From contig OZ244212.1 of NCBI GenBank assembly GCA_965216695.1, positions 1,240,001 to 1,304,000 of the forward strand: 64,000 nt of DNA, in the 5' to 3' direction. A model generated the notes under the pieces. The model worked only from the letters and a program-made list of their open reading frames with translations, had not been told where the DNA came from and did no database searches. The DNA comes from G965216695 sp965216695. Lineage in GTDB: Bacteria; Pseudomonadota; Gammaproteobacteria; Pseudomonadales; Azotimanducaceae. This document shows, in pieces, positions 34,673-42,394 of the stretch. The number at the start of each line of letters is the position of its first letter. The stretch's first letter is position 1. The translations under genes were made by a program, and so were the position numbers.

Positions 34673-35671
34673 ATGGCTGAGGCACAGGAAAAACCGCGCA
34701 CCCTCCCGTATGTATCCGCAATCTGCGAAGGCGTGCGCGAAGTGTTGCTCGAATTCGACAACGCGTTCGTCGCCGGCGAAGACGTAGGCGGCGCCGGTGG
34801 CGTGTACGGCTACTACTCTGGTCTACAGAAGGAGTTCGGCGAAGATCGCGTGGTGGATACGCCGATCTCCGAAGAAGGCATCGTGGGCCTTGGCGTAGGC
34901 GCCGCCGCTACCGGCTGCCGGCCGATCATCGATTTGATGTTCATGGATTTCCTTGGGGAGTGCATGGACGAGGTCAGCAACCAGTTGGCCAAGATGCGTT
35001 ATATGTTCGGCGGCAGCGCGACCCTGCCGGTAACGATGCTGACAATGGCCGGCGCGGGCGCAAGCCTTGCCGCGCAACACAGCCAGAGCCTCGAGGCCTG
35101 GATATGCCATCTGCCCGGGTTGAAGGTGGTGATGCCGACCACCCCGTACGATGCGAAAGGCCTGATCATCTCCGCCGCGCGGGACGACAATCCGGTGATT
35201 GTGGTGCTGAACAAGATGTCGCTGGCGATGCAGGGCGAAGTACCCGAAGGGCCGTACACCATTCCGATCGGCGAAGCGAGTGTGTTGCGCCAGGGATCCA
35301 ACCTCACCATCGTCGCCCTCGGGCGCATGGTGCACGAAGCGCTGCGCGCGGCCGACATGCTGAAAGACAAGGGCATCGATGCGGAGGTCATCGACCCACG
35401 CAGCCTGCAACCGTTCGATACCAACACGGTGGTGCAGTCCGTGAAGAAAACCCACCGCGCGGTGATCGTGCACGAGGCGGTACGCTTCGGCGGCTTCGGT
35501 GGCGAAATTGCAGCGCAGATTCAGGAGCTTGCGTTCGACTATCTGGACGCCCCGGTTGGACGCGTCGGCGCTCCCTTCTCTCCCGTCCCGTTCAGCCCCG
35601 CGCTCGAAAAGCACTACGTGCCGGATGCGGCGCGCATCGTTGCCGAGACGTCGGAACTGCTGGGCCTGTAG
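34673..35671 (+). CDS. acoB: ThDP-dependent 2-oxo acid / acetoin dehydrogenase E1 beta subunit
   Basis: A 332-residue E1 beta subunit. It has AGEDVGGAGGVYGYYSGLQKEF near the N-terminus (shown across the conserved EDVG), TPISEEGIVGLGVGAA, and the C-terminal EVIDPRSLQPFD and VIVHEAVRFGGFGGEIAAQI (dimer and E2-binding side). It is separated from E1alpha by an AT-rich 73-bp gap with an 8-bp inverted repeat (GAATTTCA/TGAAATTC), and is followed by acoX after 9 bp. Confidence 0.9.
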   Translation: MAEAQEKPRTLPYVSAICEGVREVLLEFDNAFVAGEDVGGAGGVYGYYSGLQKEFGEDRVVDTPISEEGIVGLGVGAAATGCRPIIDLMFMDFLGECMDEVSNQLAKMRYMFGGSATLPVTMLTMAGAGASLAAQHSQSLEAWICHLPGLKVVMPTTPYDAKGLIISAARDDNPVIVVLNKMSLAMQGEVPEGPYTIPIGEASVLRQGSNLTIVALGRMVHEALRAADMLKDKGIDAEVIDPRSLQPFDTNTVVQSVKKTHRAVIVHEAVRFGGFGGEIAAQIQELAFDYLDAPVGRVGAPFSPVPFSPALEKHYVPDAARIVAETSELLGL

Positions 35672-35680
35672 TCGCCCACA

Positions 35681-36679
35681 GTGCTCGGCATTGTCGCCAA
35701 CCCGGCGTCCGGTAAGGACGTGCGCCGCCTGGTGGCACGCGCGTCCGTTTTCGACAATCAGGAAAAACAGGCGATTGTCGGCAGAGCGCTGATCGGCGCC
35801 GCCGCCGCGGGTGCTGATCGCATCGCCTACTACGATGACCCGCACGGTATCGTCCGGGCCGCGCTGGACGAACACGGCACCGCACTCCAAGCCGAAGCCG
35901 TCGATGCGACACAAACCAGTACGCCGTTGGATACGATCAGCGCCGCCCGCGCGATGGCGGATTGCGGTTGCACATGCGTCCTGACGCTCGGAGGCGACGG
36001 AACCAACCGGGCGTTCGCCACCGGTTGGCGCACCGCGACACTGTTGCCGCTGTCCACCGGCACCAACAACGTTTTCCCCGTGCTCACGGAAGCCACCATC
36101 GCAGGGGCTGCGGCCGGACTCATCGCATCGGGTCGGGTGACTGCGGCCGATACCGGTACGCGCCAGAAGATCATTGACGTGGACATTCACGGCGAGAGCA
36201 GCGAGATCGCTCTGATCGACGCCGTGCTGAGCCGTGAGCGTTTTGTTGGCGCTCGCGCGCTGTTATCGCCCGATCACCTGGCAGCGGCTCTACTCACCCG
36301 CGCGGACCCCGCGGCCGTGGGCATCACGTCAATCGGCGGGTTGTTGGCGCCGCACAGCGCAGACCAGCCTGGTGGTTTGTTGCTGGCGATGGAACCGCCG
36401 CCGGAGCCGTCGGAGCCTATATCGGTGTTTGCGCCGATTGCGCCGGGGTATTACCGCAACGTTTGTGTCTACGCGCATCGGCGGGTGAGCACCGGTGAAA
36501 CCGTGGAGGTGACCGGTCCGGGCGTTCTGGCTTTCGATGGCGAACGCGAACGCGTGCTGCAATCGGGACAGCGCGCAACACTAAGAATCAGTACCGATGG
36601 GCCCACCATCGTGGATGTTCGCAGAACGCTCGCCGCAGCAGTCGCGGCCGGGTGTTTCACGAACATCCAGACTTGCTAG
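35681..36679 (+). CDS. acoX: AcoX-like NAD-kinase-fold protein
   Basis: A 332-residue protein with the NAD-kinase fold: GIVANPASGKD at the start, the GGDGT motif in VLTLGGDGTNRAF, and PLSTGTNNVFP. AcoX proteins accompany acetoin dehydrogenase genes in several bacteria; their biochemical role is unproven. The start is GTG 35681, nine bases after the E1beta stop. The downstream E2 gene follows within 30 bp, so all four genes form one unit. Confidence 0.85.
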   Translation: MLGIVANPASGKDVRRLVARASVFDNQEKQAIVGRALIGAAAAGADRIAYYDDPHGIVRAALDEHGTALQAEAVDATQTSTPLDTISAARAMADCGCTCVLTLGGDGTNRAFATGWRTATLLPLSTGTNNVFPVLTEATIAGAAAGLIASGRVTAADTGTRQKIIDVDIHGESSEIALIDAVLSRERFVGARALLSPDHLAAALLTRADPAAVGITSIGGLLAPHSADQPGGLLLAMEPPPEPSEPISVFAPIAPGYYRNVCVYAHRRVSTGETVEVTGPGVLAFDGERERVLQSGQRATLRISTDGPTIVDVRRTLAAAVAAGCFTNIQTC

Positions 36680-36708
36680 CATACGAATTCGAACGAGGGG
36701 AACAGCCG

Positions 36709-38085
36709 ATGCCCACCGAGATTTACCTGGTGAAAGTTGGGATGAACATGACCGAAGGCGTGGTCGAGGAGTGGTACATCCCCGACGGCGGGACGGTCGA
36801 AAAAGGCGAGCTTCTGTATCGCCTCGAAACCGAGAAGGTCAATCTGGACGTGGACGCCGAAACGTCCGGTACCGTCAAACACCTGGTGGGTGAAGGGATC
36901 ACCATGAACCCCGGGGACGTAGTGGGCTACATCTACGCGGAAGGCGAGACGATTCCCGACACACTTCCCGGCGCCGGCGCTGGCGGCTCCGAATCCGCGA
37001 GCCCACCTGCTCCGGAACCGGCCCAGGCATCTCCCACCACAACCAGTGCCTCGGCCGGAGGCACGCCCACCACGGGTGACGGCGGGCGCATTCTGTCGTC
37101 TCCGGCCGCGCGACGGCTGGCCGGCGAGCTGAACGTGGATATCGCCGGCCTATCCGGCAGCGGTCCCGGCGGACGGATTGTGGAAGCCGACGTGCAGGCC
37201 GCGGCAGACTCGGGTGCAAGCGCCGCAGCGGGCCCCCAGCGATCCTCCCCGATTGCCCGCCGAACGGCGCGCGAGCTCAACGTCGACATCGCACAGGTAC
37301 CCGGTACCGGACCTGGCGGGCGGGTTACGAAGGAAGACGTGGAGGCGTTTGCTGCACGCAAACCCGCAGCACCGGCCGCGGCCGCTGCACCCAGCCGCGG
37401 CGACACCGAGATTCCCGTGCGCGGTATGCGCAAAACCATTGCGGCGCGCATGCACGAAAGCCTTCAAACCATGGCCCAGCTCACGATGGACATGGACGTG
37501 GTAATGGACGACGCGGTGAAGCTTCGCGAACAGCTGATTGCGGAGTGGTCCGAAGAAGGCCTTCGCCCGACCTACACCGACCTTGTGATACGAGCCGCTG
37601 CGAAAGCGCTGGAAAAACACCCGTTGATGAACAGCACCTTCAGCGACACCGCAATCACGCAACTCGGCGACATACATGTAGGCATGGCCGTCGCACTCGA
37701 AGAAGGCCTGATCGTGCCGGTCGTGAAACATGCGAACGCCATCGGCATCAAGGAACTGGCGCGCGAGTCGAAGCGCCTGGCCGACGCAGCGCGCGACGGC
37801 AACCTCGGCATCGAGGACCTGCAGGGCGGAACGTTCACGGTGTCTGCACTCGGCATGTTTGGCGTGGATTCCTTTACGCCGATCATCAACGCACCCCAGG
37901 CGGGCATCCTCGGCGTGAACCGCATCCGCGACGACGTCGCGTGGTCCGGCGATCAGCCCGTGAAGCAGAAAGTCATGCGATTGTCGCTTACATGGGATCA
38001 CCGCGTGCTCGACGGCGCTCCCGCGGCGGAATTCCTGCGCAGCGTGAAAGACTATCTGGAAGGTCCTTTCCGACTGCTGTTGTAA
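36709..38085 (+). CDS. acoC: Dihydrolipoamide acyltransferase E2 with two peripheral-subunit-binding domains
   Basis: A 458-residue E2 from ATG 36709 (GAGGGG site). Domains in order: one lipoyl domain (1-80; lipoyl-lysine K43 in ETEKVNL), an Ala/Pro linker, a first subunit-binding domain (about 128-164: SSPAARRLAGELNVD... GPGGRIVEADV), a second, similar one (about 181-217: SPIARRTARELNVD... GPGGRVTKEDV), a linker, and the catalytic domain with DHRVLDG near the end. Most E2 chains have a single subunit-binding domain; the tandem pair looks like an internal duplication. No E3 lies in the operon, so a housekeeping lipoamide dehydrogenase must serve. Confidence 0.9.
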   Translation: MPTEIYLVKVGMNMTEGVVEEWYIPDGGTVEKGELLYRLETEKVNLDVDAETSGTVKHLVGEGITMNPGDVVGYIYAEGETIPDTLPGAGAGGSESASPPAPEPAQASPTTTSASAGGTPTTGDGGRILSSPAARRLAGELNVDIAGLSGSGPGGRIVEADVQAAADSGASAAAGPQRSSPIARRTARELNVDIAQVPGTGPGGRVTKEDVEAFAARKPAAPAAAAAPSRGDTEIPVRGMRKTIAARMHESLQTMAQLTMDMDVVMDDAVKLREQLIAEWSEEGLRPTYTDLVIRAAAKALEKHPLMNSTFSDTAITQLGDIHVGMAVALEEGLIVPVVKHANAIGIKELARESKRLADAARDGNLGIEDLQGGTFTVSALGMFGVDSFTPIINAPQAGILGVNRIRDDVAWSGDQPVKQKVMRLSLTWDHRVLDGAPAAEFLRSVKDYLEGPFRLLL

Positions 38086-38270
38086 CGGCCTCGCACCGGG
38101 GATTGCGCAGGGAATGTAAGAGCAGGGAATGTAAGAATTGTGTCTCTTGCGCCCCTGAAACCCGGCGACGCGTAGCGAACTTCGCGCACGCACCGTACGC
38201 TAAAGGCGCCAAACCACCGGAGTCTACCAACCGGACCCTTGATGCGCGCTGCCATTGACAGAGACCACGC

Positions 38271-39368
38271 ATGAGCGACCCGCTCCCTATCTCGCGCGGC
38301 GAGGCGTCGGGCGGCGATGCAACCGGCGGAGGCACGCGACTGAGCGCATCCGATCGGCGCGACCTCGCCATTGCAATCGTCGTGCTGATATTCTTTGTGT
38401 GGCTCGGTGCCCGGCTGATCTTCCCTGAATGGCAACCCTGGCGCGGCTGGATCCATACCGCATCAACCGTCGTCGGGTTGAAGGGGGAAACGGACGAACG
38501 CGATATCATCAGCCGCGCTGTAGAAACATCAGATAGCCGCCCAGAAGTCACTGCATCGGAACGCACCAAGGCACAGTACACGCCGCCGGTTCGCATGCAA
38601 CGCAACGCCCAGCCCCACGGAACGACGGTTACCGGTGGGAGCACCGCGTCCACACCCTCGGACACCCCTAGGACCCCGATCACGGTTGCCGGTACCAATC
38701 CCGAACTCGCCGCGCCCGCCAAGGCAGAACCCAAGCCGGAACCTGAGTCAACCGAGACCCCAGCGCCAAACCCATCGCTCAACCCGGAACTGGATACAAC
38801 ACCCGCGGCCGAGACGGGGTTTGTCGAAGTTGTCAGGCCCGACGAGACCACGCCGTCCACGGTAGCGCCAGCCCAATCCGCGGTTCGCGACGACCCGACG
38901 CGCGCGATGGACGCGCGCGATCGCGACGGTGACGGCACCCCCGATGCAAACGACGATTGCCCGGACGCATCCGGCCCGTCCGCCAATCTCGGATGCCCGG
39001 CCGTCGACCTCCCGGCTGCCGACCGCGCCGTGCTGGCGCACGCCCTCGACTCGGTGGCGTTCAACATCGGAAGTGCGCGGCTGACCGATGCATCACACGC
39101 CGTGTTGGCCGACGTGGCGGACCTGATGTCGCGGTACCCCGACTATCGACTGCGAATCTCCGGGCACACCGACGCGTCGGGTGACCCCACGGCCAACCGC
39201 TTGCTCTCCGAGGCTCGCGCTCTCGCATGCGGGGTGACGTTGCAACGTCTGGGCGTCGCACCCGACCGGTTGCGCATTCGGGGCGCCGGCGCGGACGAGC
39301 CCGTGGCCGACAACGACACCGACGCGGGCCGGCGCCGCAATCGCCGCGTGGAGTTCACGGTGTTCTGA
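38271..39368 (+). CDS. Membrane-anchored OmpA-domain protein with TSP3-like repeat
   Basis: A 365-residue protein. Residues 32-50 form a single transmembrane helix (AIAIVVLIFFVWLGARLIF) after a cytoplasmic head. A long Pro/Thr/Glu-rich linker follows (about 95-205), then a calcium-binding thrombospondin-type-3-like motif (DRDGDGTPDANDDCPD, about 214-229), then an OmpA-like peptidoglycan-binding domain (FNIGSARL... RISGHTDASGDP... NRRVEF) to the end. There is no beta-barrel. It would sit in the inner membrane and reach the cell wall. It stands between the aco operon and the DUF35/thiolase operon. Confidence 0.85.
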   Translation: MSDPLPISRGEASGGDATGGGTRLSASDRRDLAIAIVVLIFFVWLGARLIFPEWQPWRGWIHTASTVVGLKGETDERDIISRAVETSDSRPEVTASERTKAQYTPPVRMQRNAQPHGTTVTGGSTASTPSDTPRTPITVAGTNPELAAPAKAEPKPEPESTETPAPNPSLNPELDTTPAAETGFVEVVRPDETTPSTVAPAQSAVRDDPTRAMDARDRDGDGTPDANDDCPDASGPSANLGCPAVDLPAADRAVLAHALDSVAFNIGSARLTDASHAVLADVADLMSRYPDYRLRISGHTDASGDPTANRLLSEARALACGVTLQRLGVAPDRLRIRGAGADEPVADNDTDAGRRRNRRVEFTVF

Positions 39369-39452
39369 TTGGCGCGCCCTGCCCCGGCGTACCGGGTGCA
39401 ACCTGACCGAAAATACGGTAAAACAGGGCTGCACCGAGAGGGAACGCATCGC

Positions 39453-39893
39453 ATGAACAGTATTGCCAATCAGGTACCGATCGCCGACGGATTATTTACA
39501 TGGCCGTCTAACGACCCGCGCCTGTTGGGCAGCCGTTGCGCCGCGTGCGGAGTCGTGACGTTTCCGGCGCAACCGGGTTGCCCCGCATGTTGTGGCGAAG
39601 ACACCGAGACCATTGAACTCGAACGCCGAGGCAAGCTGTGGACATGGACCGTGCAAGGATTCCTGCCCAATCGACCACCCTACGACGGACCTGAGACCCC
39701 GGAAACATTCAAACCTTTCGGCGTCGGTTACGTTGAGCTACCGGGACAGGTACGGGTGGAGACCCGCATCAAGACCGAAGACGTCGGCAAGCTGAAGATC
39801 GGAATGGACATGGAACTCGTCGTTGAGAAATACGTGGAGCGGGACGGCAAAGACGTAATCGCCTTCTTCTTCACGCCGGTGGACGAACTCTGA
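39453..39893 (+). CDS. DUF35 OB-fold/zinc-ribbon acyl-CoA-associated protein
   Basis: A 146-residue protein with an N-terminal rubredoxin-like zinc ribbon (C29AAC32 and C43PAC46) and an OB-fold (GKLWTWTVQGFLPN to the end). DUF35 proteins pair with thiolases or aldolases and are thought to channel or bind CoA substrates. Start ATG 39453 has a GAGAGGGA site; the longer frame lacks one. The thiolase gene follows after 46 bp, which supports a complex of the two. Confidence 0.9.
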   Translation: MNSIANQVPIADGLFTWPSNDPRLLGSRCAACGVVTFPAQPGCPACCGEDTETIELERRGKLWTWTVQGFLPNRPPYDGPETPETFKPFGVGYVELPGQVRVETRIKTEDVGKLKIGMDMELVVEKYVERDGKDVIAFFFTPVDEL

Positions 39894-39939
39894 GCACCGG
39901 CTCGACCCGCACCAAACACATCTACCAGAGGATACAGGA

Positions 39940-41082
39940 ATGGACGTAGCAATCATCGGCATCGGCATCCACCCGTTCGGCCGCACCGACGGTGTTTCGG
40001 GTCTGGAGCAGGGCGTGTTCGCCGCGCGGCAAGCGCTCAAGGACGTGAAGCTCGAATGGAACGACATGCAGTTTGCGTACGGCGGCAGTGCCGCTGCGGG
40101 CGCCGCAGACACCATGGTGAGCAAACTCGGTCTAACCGGATTGCAGTTCATCAACGTCTCCAACGGCTGCGCCACCGGCGGCAGCGCACTGCAATCCGCC
40201 TACATGGCCATCCAGTCCGGCATGTTCGACATCGGCATGGCGGTCGGCTTCGACAAACATCCGCGTGGCGCGTTTACCGTCGACCCGGAGAACAGCGGCC
40301 TCGGCAAATGGTACGGCGACATCGGTATGGCGCTTACGCCGCAGTTTTTCGGTATGAAGATTCAGCGCTACATGCACGAGTTCGGAATCAGCGAAGACGC
40401 GCTGGTGCGCGTGGCCGTCAAGAACTACAAAAACGGCGCGAAGAATCCCAACGCGTGGCGACGTAACGCGTTCAGCTACGAAGACGTCGCCGAATCGATG
40501 ATGGTGTGCGATCCGCTACGCAAATACATGTTCTGTTCACCAGCCGAGGGCGGCTGCGCAATGATTCTGTGCCGCGCAGACAAGGCAGCCCAGTACACCT
40601 CTAAGCCGGTATTCCTCAAGGCCGTGAGCGTCAAAACGCGCCAGTTCGGGTCCTTCGAGGTGTTCTCGCAGTCGCAGGCGCTGGACCGCGCGTCCGCGCC
40701 CACGGTTCAGGCCTCGCAAGCAGCGTTCGAGATGGCGGGCATCGGCCCGGAAGACATTCAGGTTGCACAACTGCAGGACACCGAATCCGGCGCCGAAATC
40801 ATGCACATGTCCGAAAACGGGTTCTGCGCAGACGGCGATCAGGAAAAATGGCTGCAGGAAGGGTATACGGAAATCGACGGCAAGCTACCCGTGAACACCG
40901 ACGGCGGTTGTATGGCGAACGGCGAACCGGTCGGCGCATCCGGTCTACGGCAGGTGTACGAAGTGGCCCTGCAACTGCGAGGCGATGCTGGCGAGCGCCA
41001 GGTACCCAACGAGCCGAAGGTCGGCTACACCCATGTGTATGGCGCGCCCGGATTGAGCGGCGTAACCGTCCTGGCACGCTGA
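39940..41082 (+). CDS. Thiolase-family protein (SCP-x/lipid-transfer type)
   Basis: A 380-residue thiolase-fold protein. The nucleophile is C77 in NVSNGCATGGSAL. The C-terminal NTDGGCMANGEPVGASG holds a second cysteine and the substrate-loop GEP-x-GASG, which replaces the GHP-x-GATG of classical thiolases and is the form seen in SCP-x-type enzymes. It probably cleaves or forms a beta-ketoacyl-CoA together with the DUF35 protein encoded upstream. Start ATG 39940 follows AGAGGATACAGGA. The AhpD-like gene follows after 13 bp. Confidence 0.9.
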   Translation: MDVAIIGIGIHPFGRTDGVSGLEQGVFAARQALKDVKLEWNDMQFAYGGSAAAGAADTMVSKLGLTGLQFINVSNGCATGGSALQSAYMAIQSGMFDIGMAVGFDKHPRGAFTVDPENSGLGKWYGDIGMALTPQFFGMKIQRYMHEFGISEDALVRVAVKNYKNGAKNPNAWRRNAFSYEDVAESMMVCDPLRKYMFCSPAEGGCAMILCRADKAAQYTSKPVFLKAVSVKTRQFGSFEVFSQSQALDRASAPTVQASQAAFEMAGIGPEDIQVAQLQDTESGAEIMHMSENGFCADGDQEKWLQEGYTEIDGKLPVNTDGGCMANGEPVGASGLRQVYEVALQLRGDAGERQVPNEPKVGYTHVYGAPGLSGVTVLAR

Positions 41083-41095
41083 ACCCGGAGACATC

Positions 41096-41647
41096 GTGGC
41101 ACGACTCAGACTTCTCGAAGACGACGAACTGTCGGAACCGGTTCGCCAGCAGGTTGCGGCCGCGGAAGCCCGGGGTATCGACGCCTCCGCGCTCCGCGGA
41201 CTGGCGCATCACCAGGAGTTCTTCGATTCCTTCAACCAGTTCTACTATCCCGCGCACAACGGCGGCTGCATCGAACCAGCGCTGAAGGAACTGGTACGGC
41301 TAAAAATCGCGCGACTTAACGATTGCTTCACGTGACTGGGCGCACGATTTCCATCGGCGATGGAAAACGGCCTCACTGAAGACAAGATCGCGGATCTGGA
41401 CAGCGACGACGGCAACTTCACCGACCGGGAACGAATCGCGCTGGAGTACGCCGAACGCCTAGCCGTCGACCATCACAACATGGACGATGCGTTCTTCGAA
41501 CGGCTGCGCACTCAATTTGACGAGCGCGAAATACTGGAACTCGGCATGATGGCGGGCCAGTACATCGGCTTTGGCAGATTGTTGGCGTTCCTGGATTTGA
41601 CCCCGAAGTTCTGCCCCACCGATGGTTCTGACGGCGACGCCGTTTGA
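41096..41647 (+). CDS. AhpD/CMD-like putative selenoprotein (CxxU; in-frame TGA at 41333)
   Basis: One continuous reading frame from GTG 41096 (CGGAG site) to 41647 encodes 183 residues if the TGA at 41333-41335 is read as selenocysteine. The TGA replaces residue 80, the second position of the redox motif C77-F-T-U80. The Cys paralog at 20030-20620 has C77-R-S-C80 at the same place, and the two align on both sides (LxELVRLK/RxA before; the helix with GL, ELGM, GFGRL after). Both halves are needed for the family fold, and the frame is unchanged across the TGA. A hairpin fitting a bacterial SECIS lies just downstream. A simple nonsense mutation of TGC/TGT to TGA is the alternative, but would not explain the hairpin or the preserved second half. 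AhpD-like selenoproteins are known from marine sequence surveys. It is the third gene of the DUF35/thiolase unit. Confidence 0.85.
41333..41366 (+). promoter_or_regulatory. Putative bacterial SECIS element with its UGA
   Basis: The UGA (41333-41335) is followed after 12 bases by a perfect 8-bp stem TTTCCATC (41348-41355) / GATGGAAA (41359-41366) with apical loop GGC. The loop begins with G and starts 20 nt after the UGA, within the window usually allowed for SelB-dependent elements (about 16-37 nt). It lies inside the coding frame, as bacterial SECIS elements do. The three-base loop is small; opening the top pair gives CGGCG. Confidence 0.7.
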
Positions 41648-41659
41648 GCCAATCGCCGA

Positions 41660-42301
41660 TCAGACGGCCGCCGCGGCGGCCATCAGCCCGGACAACTCAT
41701 CCGCCACTACAGCTCGTTCGCTAACACGCTGATACCATTCACTCACCGCGCCATGCGTCTCGCCCGGCGCGGCGCCGAGCGTCTGGGCAAAAACAACGCA
41801 TGCAAAGCTCGCGATGTCTGCAATCGAGTAGCTTTCACAAAGGAACGGCGTAGCCTGCAGTCGTCGGTCCAGTACGTCGTAGTAGCCGGAAAACCAACCA
41901 GTAGCCGTCGCTAGCGCCTCCTGATCACCGCTGCCGTCCGGCTTCATGAAACCTTCACGAATCAGGGTCGTAACCTGCGCCGCAAGCGCGTGGTCTGCCT
42001 GATCCTCCCACATGCGACATACGGCGCGATCAACTGGTGATTCGGGCAACAGCGGAGGCGACGGATGCGCCTCTTCGAGGTATTGCCAGATCAACGTTGA
42101 GTCGAACAGGCGCAGGTTGCCGTCTTCGAGTGCCGGAACCTCGCCGCGCGGGCTTGCATCCAGAAACGCCCGGGGCTTGGGTCCCCACAGGCGCTGGCGC
42201 GACCACGGGACTTCGGCAATCTCGAAGTCGAGTCCTTTCTCGCGCATATAGATGCGTACTTTCAAACTGAACGGGCTGAGCGTGCCGGACCATAGCCGCA
42301 T
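41660..42301 (-). CDS. Glutathione S-transferase family protein
   Basis: A 213-residue GST. The N-terminal thioredoxin-like domain has SGTLSPFSLKVRIYMREKGL (S of SPFS is a likely catalytic serine), GEVPALEDGN with the cis-proline and FDSTLIWQYLEE. The C-terminal helical domain has ESYSIADIASF. Function is probably glutathione conjugation or isomerisation. It converges on the selenoprotein gene and is upstream of no clear partner. Confidence 0.88.
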   Translation of the reverse strand: MRLWSGTLSPFSLKVRIYMREKGLDFEIAEVPWSRQRLWGPKPRAFLDASPRGEVPALEDGNLRLFDSTLIWQYLEEAHPSPPLLPESPVDRAVCRMWEDQADHALAAQVTTLIREGFMKPDGSGDQEALATATGWFSGYYDVLDRRLQATPFLCESYSIADIASFACVVFAQTLGAAPGETHGAVSEWYQRVSERAVVADELSGLMAAAAAV

Positions 42302-42394
42302 AACGTTTCCTCAACGGATAGCGAATCGAAACCCGAGCGTAGCCGGGCGAATCCGTAGCGCCAATTACCTCGCAGGTTACGAAGGGTCCGCCGG

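Noticed and set aside
34823..36190. 455-codon minus-strand frame opposite the E1beta and AcoX genes
   Set aside because: Antisense shadow of two genes with clear motifs; crosses their boundary without sense.
41096..41647. Two separate genes or a frameshifted pseudogene
   Set aside because: Both halves are in the same frame, separated only by TGA; the second half has no ribosome site of its own, and the stop falls on the redox Cys position.
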